A stretch of DNA of 55,301 bases from an uncultured Pseudomonadota bacterium (GCA_903861005.1 CAIOSP010000142.1:1-55301); one strand, 5' to 3'; counted from the first letter of the stretch, positions 32,185-41,600 are shown. The notes: generated from the sequence alone by a model not told the origin. A program made the numbers and translations.

Positions 32185-32583
32185 ATGGCATCGCGCAAGG
32201 TTGGCGACGGCGACACCGATCCGGACGAGCTCGACGGCCCGCCCGTAGAGTCTGAGCACGCGAGCCGGCGCATCTTCTCGCGCCTCGCCAAGCGCCTGCA
32301 GAACCCGCGCGAGCTGGGCGGCGACGCCATGGACCTGATGGGCGCCTTCCTAGAGACGTCCGACCGCGCCAAGACCGAGATGGTGAAGATGGTCGCGCGC
32401 GAGGTCCGCAACTACCTCGACGAGCTCAAGCTCAAGGAGGACATGCGCAGCCTTCTCACCGGCCACAGCCTTGAAGTGAAGATGTCGCTGTCGCTCAAGC
32501 CGCTGGCCGACGCCGCCGCCCCGGCTCCTGCGCCACCTGAGCCTGTCGCTGAGAGCGACGAGACGAAGGACGAAGACACGTGA
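32185..32583 (+). CDS. Small charged helical protein in the mla locus
   Basis: 132 residues, ATG with GGCGGAGG nine bases before. No signal peptide. The central part (A-M-D-L-M-G-A-F-L-E-T-S-D-R-A-K-T-E-M, R-E-V-R-N-Y-L-D-E-L) is strongly helical and probably coiled coil. It is followed by S-L-E-V-K-M-S-L-S-L-K-P-L and an acidic Pro/Ala tail. The stop overlaps the mlaD start, so it is coupled to the lipid-transport protein. Pattern is phasin-like, but I cannot name a family. A role in organising or regulating the transporter is only suggested by position. Confidence 0.7.
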   Translation: MASRKVGDGDTDPDELDGPPVESEHASRRIFSRLAKRLQNPRELGGDAMDLMGAFLETSDRAKTEMVKMVAREVRNYLDELKLKEDMRSLLTGHSLEVKMSLSLKPLADAAAPAPAPPEPVAESDETKDEDT

Positions 32584-33539
32584 TCAAGTCGCGTCGCTAC
32601 GAGATCGGCGTCGGCCTGCTGCTGGCCGCGTCCATGGTGCTGCTGGCCTGGCTCGCGCTCAAGATGGGCGCCATCGGAGACCTCGGTCCCCACGTCGACG
32701 TGCTGCTGCGCGTCGAGGACGCGGCGGGCCTGGATCCCGGCGCAGAGATTGCGGTGGCGGGCGTGAAGGTCGGTGAGGTCGGCGCGTTGTCGGTGGCCGA
32801 CGGCAAGGCGGTCGCGCACCTCACGATCAGCACCGACGCTGGCCTTCGGCGCGACGTGAACGTCCGCATCCGCGCGCGCAGCATCCTGGGCGAGAAGTAC
32901 CTGCAGCTCACGCCGGTGAGCGGCGACGCGCCGCTGTTGGCCAACGGCGACACGCTGGAGCTGCTGGGCGATCAGGTCGAGATCGATGAGATCGTCGCGG
33001 CGCTGGGCCCGGTGGTCAAGGCCGTCGATCCGGAGGCCTTGGGCGCCGCCATCTCCACGTTCGTGGACGCTGTTCGCGAAGACCCGGAACGGGTGAAGCG
33101 CCTACTCGCCAACGTGGACGTGACGGCGGCGAACGCGGCGGAGGCCTCCAAGGAGCTGCCGCAGCTGGTGTCCCGCGCCAACGCGACGATCGCCCACGCG
33201 GACGCCTCGCTGCGCGCGCTGGACGCGCGCCTCGCCGACGCCAAGCAGCCGCTCGCCCGCGCGGACGACCTGCTCGCCAAGCTCCAAGCCGTCCCGTACG
33301 ACGAGACGGTCGCCGACGCGCGCGCCACCATGGCCGACGCGCGCGCCGCCTTGGGCGACGCCCGTGGCGTGCTCGGCGACGTCGGGGGCATCGGCCCGGA
33401 CCTGCGCAAGCTGCTTGCCAACCTGTCGAAGATCGACGATGACTGGATCCACCAGACCCTGCGTCACCAGGGCGTCTACATCCACCTGTTCCCCGAGCGC
33501 GCTAAGCGCGACCGCGGGGCCGCTCCGGAGTCCCGATGA
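32580..33539 (+). CDS. mlaD: MlaD-like MCE-domain lipid transport protein
   Basis: 319 residues, GTG start overlapping the upstream stop (GTGA). One N-terminal membrane anchor (about 8-27, preceded by K-S-R-R-Y-E-I-G-V-G). An MCE domain follows at about 37-115: A-G-L-D-P-G-A-E-I-A-V-A-G-V-K-V-G-E-V and A-R-S-I-L-G-E-K-Y-L-Q-L. The rest is long helices with Ala-rich heptads that could form a periplasmic coiled coil, longer than in E. coli MlaD (about 180 residues). It should bridge the permease and the periplasmic side. Divergent from its partner permease genes. Confidence 0.92.
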   Translation: MIKSRRYEIGVGLLLAASMVLLAWLALKMGAIGDLGPHVDVLLRVEDAAGLDPGAEIAVAGVKVGEVGALSVADGKAVAHLTISTDAGLRRDVNVRIRARSILGEKYLQLTPVSGDAPLLANGDTLELLGDQVEIDEIVAALGPVVKAVDPEALGAAISTFVDAVREDPERVKRLLANVDVTAANAAEASKELPQLVSRANATIAHADASLRALDARLADAKQPLARADDLLAKLQAVPYDETVADARATMADARAALGDARGVLGDVGGIGPDLRKLLANLSKIDDDWIHQTLRHQGVYIHLFPERAKRDRGAAPESR

Positions 33540-33853
33540 TGCGCGTCGCCCTCATGTTCGTCCTGATGACCTGCGCTTCGGTGGCGCACGCCCAGGACGC
33601 GGGCCAGCCGGGCTGGATGACCGCGGACACCGTGTCGACGCGCTTCCCGGGCGAGAAGCTGGTCGGACAGTCGTTCACGTCGGGCACGCAGGTGACCGTG
33701 GTCGTGAAGGACGGCGATCAGGTTCGCGTCACCAACGGCGACAAGTTCGGCTGGGTCCCTGCCGCGTCGGTCACGGCCACCCCGCCTGAGGGCGCCGCTT
33801 CGCAGCCCCCGATCCAGGTGAACCTGGGTCCGGCCGGCGCCGTCCCCCAGTAG
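33536..33853 (+). CDS. Small exported SH3-like protein
   Basis: 105 residues. Signal peptide M-M-R-V-A-L-M-F-V-L-M-T-C-A-S-V-A-H-A-Q. The mature part W-M-T-A-D-T-V, T-Q-V-T-V-V-V-K-D-G-D-Q-V-R-V, F-G-W-V-P-A-A-S-V is the pattern of a bacterial SH3 domain. The start overlaps the mlaD stop (ATGA; a second ATG follows at once), so it belongs to the mla operon. It may bind the transporter or peptidoglycan in the periplasm; function unproven. Confidence 0.75.
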   Translation: MMRVALMFVLMTCASVAHAQDAGQPGWMTADTVSTRFPGEKLVGQSFTSGTQVTVVVKDGDQVRVTNGDKFGWVPAASVTATPPEGAASQPPIQVNLGPAGAVPQ

Positions 33854-33876
33854 GCAGGTCGGCCTCGCGTGCGCTA

Positions 33877-33890
33877 CGGTGACGTCACCG
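33877..33890. promoter_or_regulatory. 14-bp perfect palindrome before a lipoprotein gene
   Basis: CGGTGACGTCACCG is fully self-complementary and ends on the GGAG that serves as ribosome site for the next gene. It could be an operator or an RNA hairpin that hides the ribosome site, or chance in GC-rich DNA. Confidence 0.25.
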
Positions 33891-33900
33891 GAGCGTGACC

Positions 33901-34674
33901 ATGCGAGCCCTTCTGATCCCCATCGCCTTGCTTGGCGGCTGCGACTTGTTCAACAAGGCCGCCGACGCGATCAACGGCGTGATCGATCCGGTCGTCGCCG
34001 TGGGCGTGATCGCGGTGGTCGACACGCCCCAGGCGATCTCGGACCGCATCACGCTGCCCGAGGAGTACCAGGCCGGCGTCAGCGCCGAGATGTTCCTGGC
34101 CGACGCGCGCAACGTGTCCGATCTGGCGAACGCGCCCATCGCGGGCGCCGACGTGACGATGGCCGGCTGCGGCGACACGGTCACGCTCGCGGACGGCGGG
34201 AACGGCAGCTACTTGACCGCAGCGCAGCTCCCGGGCTGTGCTGGGCCCACCTTCACGGTCCGTCGCGCCGACGTGGACCCGAACTCGGTCCTTCCGGTGA
34301 CCATCCCCGCCGAGCAGGACGCGGGCATCCCGGCGCAGGTGGACGCCGGCGCCGACCTGACGCTCGACCTCTCGAAGGCCGACTGGAGCGGCGCGGTGAT
34401 CGTCGTCCTCGACGCCACCGACGGCTCGGTCGTGTGGACCAGCAAGCCCACCGACATCACCGGCTGGTACCAGCTGCTCAAGGGCCAGATGGACCTGTCG
34501 GCCGTGACCATCCCCGGCGCGTCCTTCGCCGCGAACGCTGAGTACGCGGTCGTCGTCACCGGCCTGCAGCGAACCAAAGGCGCCGACCTGGAAGAGGTCA
34601 ACACGGTGCTGTCGACGGTCGCGGGCGGCCGGGGCGCGGTCTACCTGACCACCACGCGGACGCTGCCCAAGTAG
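33901..34674 (+). CDS. Lipoprotein of unknown function
   Basis: 257 residues. Short signal with lipobox L-G-G-C-D (Cys13). The mature chain contains two cysteines (A-G-C-G-D, P-G-C-A-G) that could pair, and a beta-rich pattern with N-A-P-I-A-G-A-D-V-T-M resembling a carboxypeptidase-regulatory or Ig-like sandwich. The ATG here has GGAG seven bases before, better than the GTG two codons upstream. It lies 47 bases after the SH3-like gene and may still be part of the mla operon. Confidence 0.7.
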   Translation: MRALLIPIALLGGCDLFNKAADAINGVIDPVVAVGVIAVVDTPQAISDRITLPEEYQAGVSAEMFLADARNVSDLANAPIAGADVTMAGCGDTVTLADGGNGSYLTAAQLPGCAGPTFTVRRADVDPNSVLPVTIPAEQDAGIPAQVDAGADLTLDLSKADWSGAVIVVLDATDGSVVWTSKPTDITGWYQLLKGQMDLSAVTIPGASFAANAEYAVVVTGLQRTKGADLEEVNTVLSTVAGGRGAVYLTTTRTLPK

Positions 34675-34726
34675 GCCGCGAAAGCGGACCACGACGCGGA
34701 CGCTGCCGTAGCAGGCCGTTGAAGCG
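34647..34726 (+). repeat. Tandem duplication of 40 bp across the gene end
   Basis: The segment 34647-34686, which contains the lipoprotein stop codon, is followed directly by a second copy (34687-34726), about 33 of 40 bases identical by eye (shared core ACGCGGACGCTGCC). The second copy is non-coding. Confidence 0.7.
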
Positions 34727-34761
34727 CAGCGGACGGCGCGCTCCGCCGCCCAGCCGACTCG

Positions 34762-35718
34762 CTAGTCGGCGTCGGTCGCGTCGCGCAGGTCGGGCTCCGC
34801 GGCGAGCGCTGGCGCGTCCCACAGGCTGAGCATCTCGGGCTCGGCGGGCGCGCTGGGCGCGGCGCGCGGGCGACGCGTCGGCGAGGACACGGCGTGGGGG
34901 CGCGCGCTCACCCGGAACGGCCCACACGCGCTCGTCTGCTCGGCCACGTGCACGGTGATGTCGGTGCGACCCAGCGTCTGCACGGCCTGCTCGGCGGCGC
35001 GCAGGGCCTCGTCGGGTGCGTTGTTCTCCTCGGACAGGTGGCCCAGGACCAGGTGCTTGAGGCGTGACGACGCGCCGCGCACCAGCAACTCGCCGGCCTG
35101 GTCGTTCGACAGGTGGCCGTGGCGGCCGCGGATGCGCTGCTTGAGCGACCACGGGTAGGACCCGTCCATCAGCATCTGCACGTCGTGGTTGAACTCGACG
35201 ACCGCGACGTCGAGGCTGGCCAGCAGCTGCTCCATCAGGCGCGGCGCGTGGCCCAGGTCGGTGATGACGCCCACGCGCGCGCCGTCGGACTCCACGGCCC
35301 ACGCGACGGGCTCAGGCGTGTCGTGCGGGATGGCGTGCGCCTCCAGGGTCCAGCCCTGCCACGCGATGCGCGCGCCGGTCGGCACCACCTCGACCTGACG
35401 GGGGCGATGCGCGTCGGACAGACGCCCGAACGTGCCCTGCGTCATGTAGAACGGCACCTGGCGGCCCTGCGCGGCCTCGAGCTTGCGGTCGAGGATGGCG
35501 GCCGCGGCCACGTGATCGCTGTGCTCGTGCGTGATGAGCACCGCGTCGATGGTCGAGCCGCCCAAGCCCACGGCCTCCAGGCGCTTGAACACCTGCAAGG
35601 CCGACAAGCCGCAGTCGATCAGCACGCCGCGACGACCGTCACCGACGTAGGTAGCGTTGCCCTTGGACCCAGAGCCGAGCGGCACGAGCGCCAAGGAGGA
35701 GGCGTAGAGGGGCAGCAT
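34762..35718 (-). CDS. MBL-fold metallo-hydrolase (WalJ/YycJ-like)
   Basis: 318 residues. The metal motif I-T-H-E-H-S-D-H-V (HxHxDH) follows the D-C-G-L-S strand. Further G-S-G-S-K-G-N-A near the N-terminus, I-T-D-L-G-H-A and G-H-L-S-N-D-Q-A-G are characteristic of the YycJ/WalJ group, metal-dependent exonuclease-like proteins linked to DNA-damage response and cell division. The C-terminal 60 residues are Ala/Pro-rich and probably disordered, longer than in relatives. No signal peptide, so cytoplasmic. Divergent from the phosphofructokinase gene. Confidence 0.85.
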   Translation of the reverse strand: MLPLYASSLALVPLGSGSKGNATYVGDGRRGVLIDCGLSALQVFKRLEAVGLGGSTIDAVLITHEHSDHVAAAAILDRKLEAAQGRQVPFYMTQGTFGRLSDAHRPRQVEVVPTGARIAWQGWTLEAHAIPHDTPEPVAWAVESDGARVGVITDLGHAPRLMEQLLASLDVAVVEFNHDVQMLMDGSYPWSLKQRIRGRHGHLSNDQAGELLVRGASSRLKHLVLGHLSEENNAPDEALRAAEQAVQTLGRTDITVHVAEQTSACGPFRVSARPHAVSSPTRRPRAAPSAPAEPEMLSLWDAPALAAEPDLRDATDAD

Positions 35719-35804
35719 GAGGTCGGGCAGTGTACGTCATGCAGGGGCAGGGCGTCCACGTCCGATCGCCAGATCGACGGCACGCCGCGTGCAGCGAGGT
35801 CCGC

Positions 35805-36869
35805 ATGCGAGTCGGGATCATGACAGGGGGCGGCGACGCCCCAGGGTTGAACGCGGTGATCCGCGCCTTCGTCAAGCGGGGCGCGGGTCAGCTCGGCCTT
35901 GAGGTCGTGGGCATCGAAGACTCGCTCGCGGGCCTGCTGCACCAACCTCTCGGTGTGCGGAACCTGACGCCCCGGGATTGCCGCGGCCTGCTCCAGCGCG
36001 GCGGCACCGTGCTCGGCACCACCAACCACGGCGACCCGTTCGCGTACCCCCAAAAGGATGGGTCGGTGAAGGACCGCTCCGGCGACATCGCGGACAGCCT
36101 GCGCGCGCTGGGTGTGGAGGGCCTGGTCTCGATCGGCGGCGACGGCAGCCAGCGCATCGCCATGCGCCTGATGCGGGAGCGCGGCATCCCGGTGATCGGC
36201 GTCCCCAAGACGATCGACAACGATCTGGCCGCCACGGACGTCACGTTCGGGTTCCGCTCCGCCGTGGACGTGGCGACCGACGCGCTCGACCGCCTGCACA
36301 CCACGGCCGAGTCGCACGACCGCGTGATGCTGCTGGAGGTCATGGGCCGCGACACCGGCCACATCGCGCTGGAGGCAGGCATCGCCGGCGGTGCGGACGT
36401 GATCCTGCTGCCCGAGATCCCCTACGTGCCGGCGCGGGTGGCGTCCAAGATCCACCGACGCCGCGCGATGGGCCGCACCTTCACGATCATCGTCGTCGCC
36501 GAGGGCGCGCTCCCGGTAGGTGCGTCGGTTGCGGATCGCGCCGCAGCGCTCAAGCGGGGAGGGGGCGCGTCGGCCATCGTGGTCGAGGCCCTCAAGCCCT
36601 TCGTCGACTCCGAGATGCGCGTGACCGTGCTCGGCCACTTGCAGCGCGGCGGCTCGCCGATCCCCTACGACCGTGTGCTGGCCACGCGCTTCGGCGTGGC
36701 GGCGGCGGACGCGGTCGCGGCCGGCGAGTGGGGCAAGATGGTCCGGCTGCACAACGGCGTGGTCGACCTGGTGCCGCTGGAGCAGGCCGTGGCGGCCAAC
36801 CGATACGTGGATCCGGACGGCGATCTCGTTCGGGTCGCGAGGGCGACCGGCGTGGAGTTCGGCGCATGA
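35805..36869 (+). CDS. pfkA: 6-phosphofructokinase, ATP-type by active-site residues
   Basis: 354 residues. G-G-D-A-P-G-L-N-A at the N-terminus, phosphate-binding G-G-D-G-S (111-115), catalytic loop P-K-T-I-D-N-D (134-140), and M-G-R-D-T-G-H-I-A. A glycine after GGD fits ATP as phosphoryl donor, while PPi-dependent enzymes have Asp there. The Lys before T-I-D-N-D is the mixed pattern seen in group III PFKs. It phosphorylates fructose 6-phosphate in glycolysis. GAGG before this ATG sets the start. The stop overlaps the next gene start (ATGA). Confidence 0.93.
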   Translation: MRVGIMTGGGDAPGLNAVIRAFVKRGAGQLGLEVVGIEDSLAGLLHQPLGVRNLTPRDCRGLLQRGGTVLGTTNHGDPFAYPQKDGSVKDRSGDIADSLRALGVEGLVSIGGDGSQRIAMRLMRERGIPVIGVPKTIDNDLAATDVTFGFRSAVDVATDALDRLHTTAESHDRVMLLEVMGRDTGHIALEAGIAGGADVILLPEIPYVPARVASKIHRRRAMGRTFTIIVVAEGALPVGASVADRAAALKRGGGASAIVVEALKPFVDSEMRVTVLGHLQRGGSPIPYDRVLATRFGVAAADAVAAGEWGKMVRLHNGVVDLVPLEQAVAANRYVDPDGDLVRVARATGVEFGA

Positions 36870-37732
36870 CCGTCTCGGTCGCGGTGATCGGCGTGGGCGT
36901 GGCGGGGCGAGCCCGGGTACGCGCGCTGCACGACCACCCGCGGGCCACCCTGGTCGCCGTCCACCGGGGTCGATTCGCGGCCGACGCGGGCGTGCCGGTC
37001 GTGGGCGCGGACGAGGTCCTCAAGCTCGCCGAGTTGGTGATCATCTCGAGCCCCAGCGAGACCCACGAGGTCTGGGTGGAGGCGGCGCTGCGCGCGGGGC
37101 GGCACGTGATCGTCGAGTACCCGCTGGCGCGCACGGGTGCTGCGGCGCGCCGCCTGCTCGCGCTGGCCGCGGAGAAAGGGAAGCTGCTGCATGTCGAGCA
37201 CATCGGCCGCCTGGCCCCGCCGACGGTCTGGCTGGCCGAGCGGGTCGCGGCGGAGGGGTGGACGGACGCGTCGATGACCTTCGAGTCCCCAGGGGCGCCC
37301 TGGCCGGACGGCGCGACCCATGCGTGGCAGGCCGAGTCGCGGCTCCACCGCTTGACCCAGGTCCTCGGCTGGCCCGCGACGCTGGAGGTGGGCCGGGTGG
37401 ACGGCGCGCGCATCGAGGCGGACGCGGCGTGGACGGACGGACGCCGGGCCCACCTCAGGTTCCTTCGGGGCGGCGGCGGGGAGCGCGGCCTGGACTTTGT
37501 CGTGCGCACGCCCCACGGGGAGCGGCGCATCACCGGGAGAGGGGCGTCGAGCGACGGCTCGCCCGTCCTGCTGGCTGAGCGGGCCCTGTTTCGGGCTGAC
37601 CTGGACACCGCGCTCGACAGAATTGCAGGCGACGCGAATTCCTACGTCAGCGACGAGGTGATGGCGGCAATCCTCGATCTCACAGAGGTCCTGGGGCAGG
37701 GGCAAGGCGAGCGTTCCGTCAAACCCGCGTGA
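36866..37732 (+). CDS. Gfo/Idh/MocA-type dehydrogenase resembling biliverdin reductase
   Basis: 288 residues. Rossmann motif V-I-G-V-G-V-A-G-R at the N-terminus, the I-I-S-S-P-S-E-T-H loop, and V-E-Y-P-L-A in place of the usual E-K-P-x-A. V-E-Y-P-L followed later by L-L-H-V-E-H-I-G is typical of biliverdin reductases within this family, so reduction of a tetrapyrrole or similar substrate is possible. The usual family EKP lysine is absent, as in biliverdin reductases. No heme oxygenase gene is nearby. Translationally coupled to phosphofructokinase, with no obvious metabolic link. Family sure, substrate uncertain. Confidence 0.7.
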   Translation: MTVSVAVIGVGVAGRARVRALHDHPRATLVAVHRGRFAADAGVPVVGADEVLKLAELVIISSPSETHEVWVEAALRAGRHVIVEYPLARTGAAARRLLALAAEKGKLLHVEHIGRLAPPTVWLAERVAAEGWTDASMTFESPGAPWPDGATHAWQAESRLHRLTQVLGWPATLEVGRVDGARIEADAAWTDGRRAHLRFLRGGGGERGLDFVVRTPHGERRITGRGASSDGSPVLLAERALFRADLDTALDRIAGDANSYVSDEVMAAILDLTEVLGQGQGERSVKPA

Positions 37733-37774
37733 CAGACCTTTGCCGGACGCGACGAATTCCATTATCGGCGCGCG

Positions 37775-37852
37775 CCAACCGCCCGGGGTCTCGGTCGGTT
37801 GGGAATAGGGAGCGCCACCTGCCGCGGGTGGTTGCGGGTCCCTGGTGGCGCT
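37775..37852. promoter_or_regulatory. Two consecutive inverted repeats before the act operon
   Basis: First: CCAACCG/CGGTTGG (37775-37802, 14-base loop). Second: perfect 9-bp AGCGCCACC/GGTGGCGCT (37811-37852, 24-base loop). The first could end transcription of the dehydrogenase gene, although no T-tract follows. The second lies about 50 bases before actA and is probably in its leader or promoter, as a regulatory hairpin or operator. Confidence 0.35.
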
Positions 37853-37903
37853 GATCGCACGGCATACCAGCCGCGCCCTGTGCCTGAATGTACCGGAGGG
37901 TGG

Positions 37904-38632
37904 ATGCTCCGACCGATCAACAACGCCTGGGCCCTCGCCGGCCTCTCAGCCATCGTGCTGGGAACCGCTGGCTGTCCAGACGTCGACGCTTTCCATGGCG
38001 ATGAGCTGTTCCAGCACGAGGCACACTCGCTGCTGCCGCCTGCGCCGTCCCCTTACGAGGAGGGCGCGCAGCCTTGGCAGATCGCGACTGGCGTGACCAC
38101 GGGTGAGGCGCCGGCACAGCCGGTCGCGTTCCCGCACGCTCGCCACGTCACGGACATGGGCATCCAGTGCGAGTACTGCCACGTCACGGCGCGGCGCTCG
38201 ATTCACGCTGGCGTGCCGTCCACGGCGACGTGCATGAACTGCCACAAGTACGTGAAGAAGGACTCGCCCGAGGTCCAGAAGATCTGGGCGTCCCTCTCCA
38301 CGAACACGCCGATTCAGTGGAGCCGCGTCCACGACCTCCCTGACTACGTGCACTTTGCGCACAACCGGCACGTGAACGCCGGCGTGCAGTGCACGGAGTG
38401 CCACGGTCAGGTCGGCCAGCAGGGCCAGCTCAGCAAGTGGAACGAGACCGACGCGAACGGCGTCACGGTCGAGCATGTCGGCGCCAAGTCCCCGATGATT
38501 CGCGAGACCAGCCTCCAGATGGGCTGGTGCCTCGACTGTCACGCGACCCACTCGTCGATCGACACCAACTACGGGGACCAGGCGAACCTTCGGCGTGCAG
38601 AGCTGAAGGATTGCTGGACCTGCCACAAGTAA
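37904..38632 (+). CDS. actA: Alternative complex III subunit ActA, pentaheme cytochrome c
   Basis: 242 residues, ATG with CCGGAGGG directly ahead. Hydrophobic N-terminus ending in a possible lipobox G-T-A-G-C (Cys24). Five heme c sites: C-E-Y-C-H 89-93, C-M-N-C-H 110-114, C-T-E-C-H 163-167, C-L-D-C-H 209-213, C-W-T-C-H 237-241. This number and the position as first gene before actB identify ActA. It receives electrons from the iron-sulfur subunit ActB and passes them to ActE or soluble cytochrome c in the periplasm. Confidence 0.93.
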   Translation: MLRPINNAWALAGLSAIVLGTAGCPDVDAFHGDELFQHEAHSLLPPAPSPYEEGAQPWQIATGVTTGEAPAQPVAFPHARHVTDMGIQCEYCHVTARRSIHAGVPSTATCMNCHKYVKKDSPEVQKIWASLSTNTPIQWSRVHDLPDYVHFAHNRHVNAGVQCTECHGQVGQQGQLSKWNETDANGVTVEHVGAKSPMIRETSLQMGWCLDCHATHSSIDTNYGDQANLRRAELKDCWTCHK

Positions 38633-38645
38633 TCGGGAGCCGATC

Positions 38646-41600
38646 GTGCCGAAGCTGAATCGCCGCGACTTCCTCAAGGCCCTGGGTGTGACGGGTAGCG
38701 CTAGCGCTCTCGCCGCCTGCGGTCTCGACACCAACCGGTACAAGACCCCCGTCGAGCACATCATCCCGTATGTGGTGAAGCCCGATCAGGTCACGCCCGG
38801 TACCCCCACCTTCTTCGCGACCAGCATCACCCGCGGCCCGTCCGCGCGGTCGGTGACGGCCCGCCACCGGGAGGGCCGCGTCATCAACGTGAGCCACAAC
38901 CGGTATGCGGGGCCTCGCGCCAGCATCGGCAGCGCCGCGCTGCTCGAGCTGCAGAAGCACTACAGCCCCGAGCGGATCAAGGGTCCCACGGACGCCGGTC
39001 AGCCGGTCGCCTGGGACGCTGGCCTCGCCAAGCTCGCGGAGGCCGTCAAGGCCGCTCGCGACGCCGGCAAGAAGATCGCGTTCGTCGGCGCCTACAAGAG
39101 CGGTCCGATCGTCGACCTCCTCAAGGACTTCGCCACGGACGCGGTGTTCTGGGAGCCCCTCGGCTACGAGGCGGACGTCGCCGCGGCGGCGGCCCTCTTC
39201 GGTCGCGGCTCGGTTCCGTACTACGGCGTCGACAAGGCCGGGTACGTCCTGTCCTTTGGCGCGCCGTTCCTGAGCGGCACCTGGGGCGACGCGGGCCTGC
39301 AGGAGCGCTACGCCACCGCCCGCAACCCCAACGTCGACAAGCGCGTCGCTCGCTTCGCGCTCCTCTCGCCGCTGCGCGACCAGACCGGCGTCAACGCCGA
39401 TGACTGGTTCGCCGTGGCCCCTGGCCAGCAGGTGCTCGTCGCCCGCGCCATCGCCAAGCTGGTGGCCGAGCGCAACGGCGCCTCGGACGCCATCAAGGCC
39501 CTCATCGGCGACGTCAGCGTCGAGCAGGCCGCGGGCGCTTCGGGCGTCACGGCCGAGGACCTCAAGTCCATCGCCGAGAACTTCGTCGCCGGTCAGGGCG
39601 TCGCCATCCCCGGCGGCCCCACGGGCTCGACGGACCTCGCGGTCGCGACCTACCTGATCAACCTCGCTGGCGGCGCCGCCGGTGACCGCTTCAACCTCGG
39701 CGGCTTCCAAGGCCCTGTCGACGGCTGGGCTCGCCTCGCCGCGCTGATCGCGGACCTGGACGCGGGCAAGGTCGGCGTCCTGATCCTCGACGACGCCAAC
39801 CCCGTCTACGCGCTGCCGGACGACGCCAAGTTCGCCGACGCCGTGAAGAAGGCCGACCTGCTGGTGTCCGTGTCGTCGCACCCCGACGAGACGACCAGCC
39901 TGGCCACCCTGGTGCTCCCGGCCTCGGATACGTTCGAGGACTGGGGCGCTGAGACCCCGATCTCCGGCACCTTCCTCGTCCGCCAGCCGGCGATGACGCC
40001 GGTCTACGACACCCGCTCGCTCGGCGACATCCTGTTGGGTGTGGGTCGCGCCGCGGGCCTCAACCTGCCGGCCGTCGTCGCCGACTACGCTCCCGGCACC
40101 GCCATCATCCCGGTCGCCACGACCACGCTCGGCTTCAACCCGCCCACCTGGCGCGAGTACGTCGCGTCCTGGTGGCAGGCGCAGCTTTGGGACGGCGTCA
40201 CGCCGGTCCCCGCGTTCTGGGAGAAGTCGGTCGTCGAGGGTCTTGTCGTCAAGCCGCAGCTCGACGCCTACCCGACGCTGTCCGCCGCCACCTACGCTTG
40301 GACGGACGACGCCATCGGCGGCACGGGCGAGTGGATCCTGCTCGCGCACCCGCACCACCACCGCCACGACGGTCGCTACGCGAACCAGCCGTGGGCGCAG
40401 GAAGTCCCTGACGCGCTGACCGGCACCACCTGGACTTCCGTCCTCGTGATGAGCGCCGAGCAGGCCGCGCAGCTTCAGGTCGTCATGGACGACGTGGTCA
40501 CGGTCACGTCGGAGTCCGGCAGCTTCGAGCTCCCGGTCTACCCGCTTCCCGGTGTCACCGGGAACAACGTGTCGATCGCGTTCGGCCAGGGCCACACGGG
40601 CAATGGTCGCTACGCGGACGGACGCGGCGTCAACGTCGCCAAGGCCTTCAAGGTCGCGGTCGACGGCAAGGGCTCGTTCTCCTGGGCTCCGCAGCGCGTC
40701 ACGCTGCAGAAGGCCGCCAAGAAGGTCATCGTCGCCCACACGATGAGCGTGTTCGGCATGAGCGACGCCGGCCGCAACTTCGGCGCGATCGTCAGCGCCG
40801 AGAAGATCGCCGCCGTCGGTGACGCGGTCTCCGAGGAGCCGGGCTCGCTGACCGGCATCCACGAGATGGAGATGGACCCGCGGCTCACCGAGAAGGGCAT
40901 CACGAACTTCTACGAGCTGCCTGACCACCCCACGTACCGCTTTGGCCTGACGGTCGACACGAACTCCTGCAACGGCTGTGGTTCGTGCATCATCGCTTGC
41001 TACGCCGAGAACAACCTGCCCATCGTCGGGCCGGATCAGGTGAGCAAGGGCCGCGAGATGGCCTGGATCCGCGTCGACCGCTTCTGGGAGAACGACGTCG
41101 GCGGCAAGGACGACATCCGCTTCGTCCCGATGATGTGCCAGCAGTGCGGCCACGCCGGCTGTGAGAACGTCTGCCCCGTGTTGGCGACGTACCACAACCT
41201 CGATGGCCTCAACGCCATGGTCTACAACCGCTGCGTCGGCACCCGCTACTGCAGCAACGCCTGCCCCTACAGCGTGCGTCGCTTCAACTTCCACACGTTC
41301 ACGTGGCCGGAGCCGTTCAACCTCCAGCTCAACCCGGACGTGTCGGCCCGCACCATGGGCGTGATGGAGAAGTGCACGTTCTGCGTGCAGCGTATCCGCG
41401 CGACCAAGTCGGCCTGGAAGGACCGCCATGGCCTCACGGCCGTGGTGCCGGACGCCGAGCTCAACAAGCTCCCCGCGTGCGTCGAGGCCTGCCCCAGCCA
41501 GGCCATGACCTTCGGCAACCTCAAGGATGAGGCGAGCCTGATCAGCTTGGCCCGCAAGTCGGCCCGTACCTACGAGCCGCTCAAGGACCTCAACGCCATG

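Noticed and set aside
32119-32259. Longer start for the second MlaE-like permease
   Set aside because: It would overlap the divergent helical-protein gene by 75 bases and adds residues not seen in MlaE proteins; the GTG at 32118 has a ribosome site.
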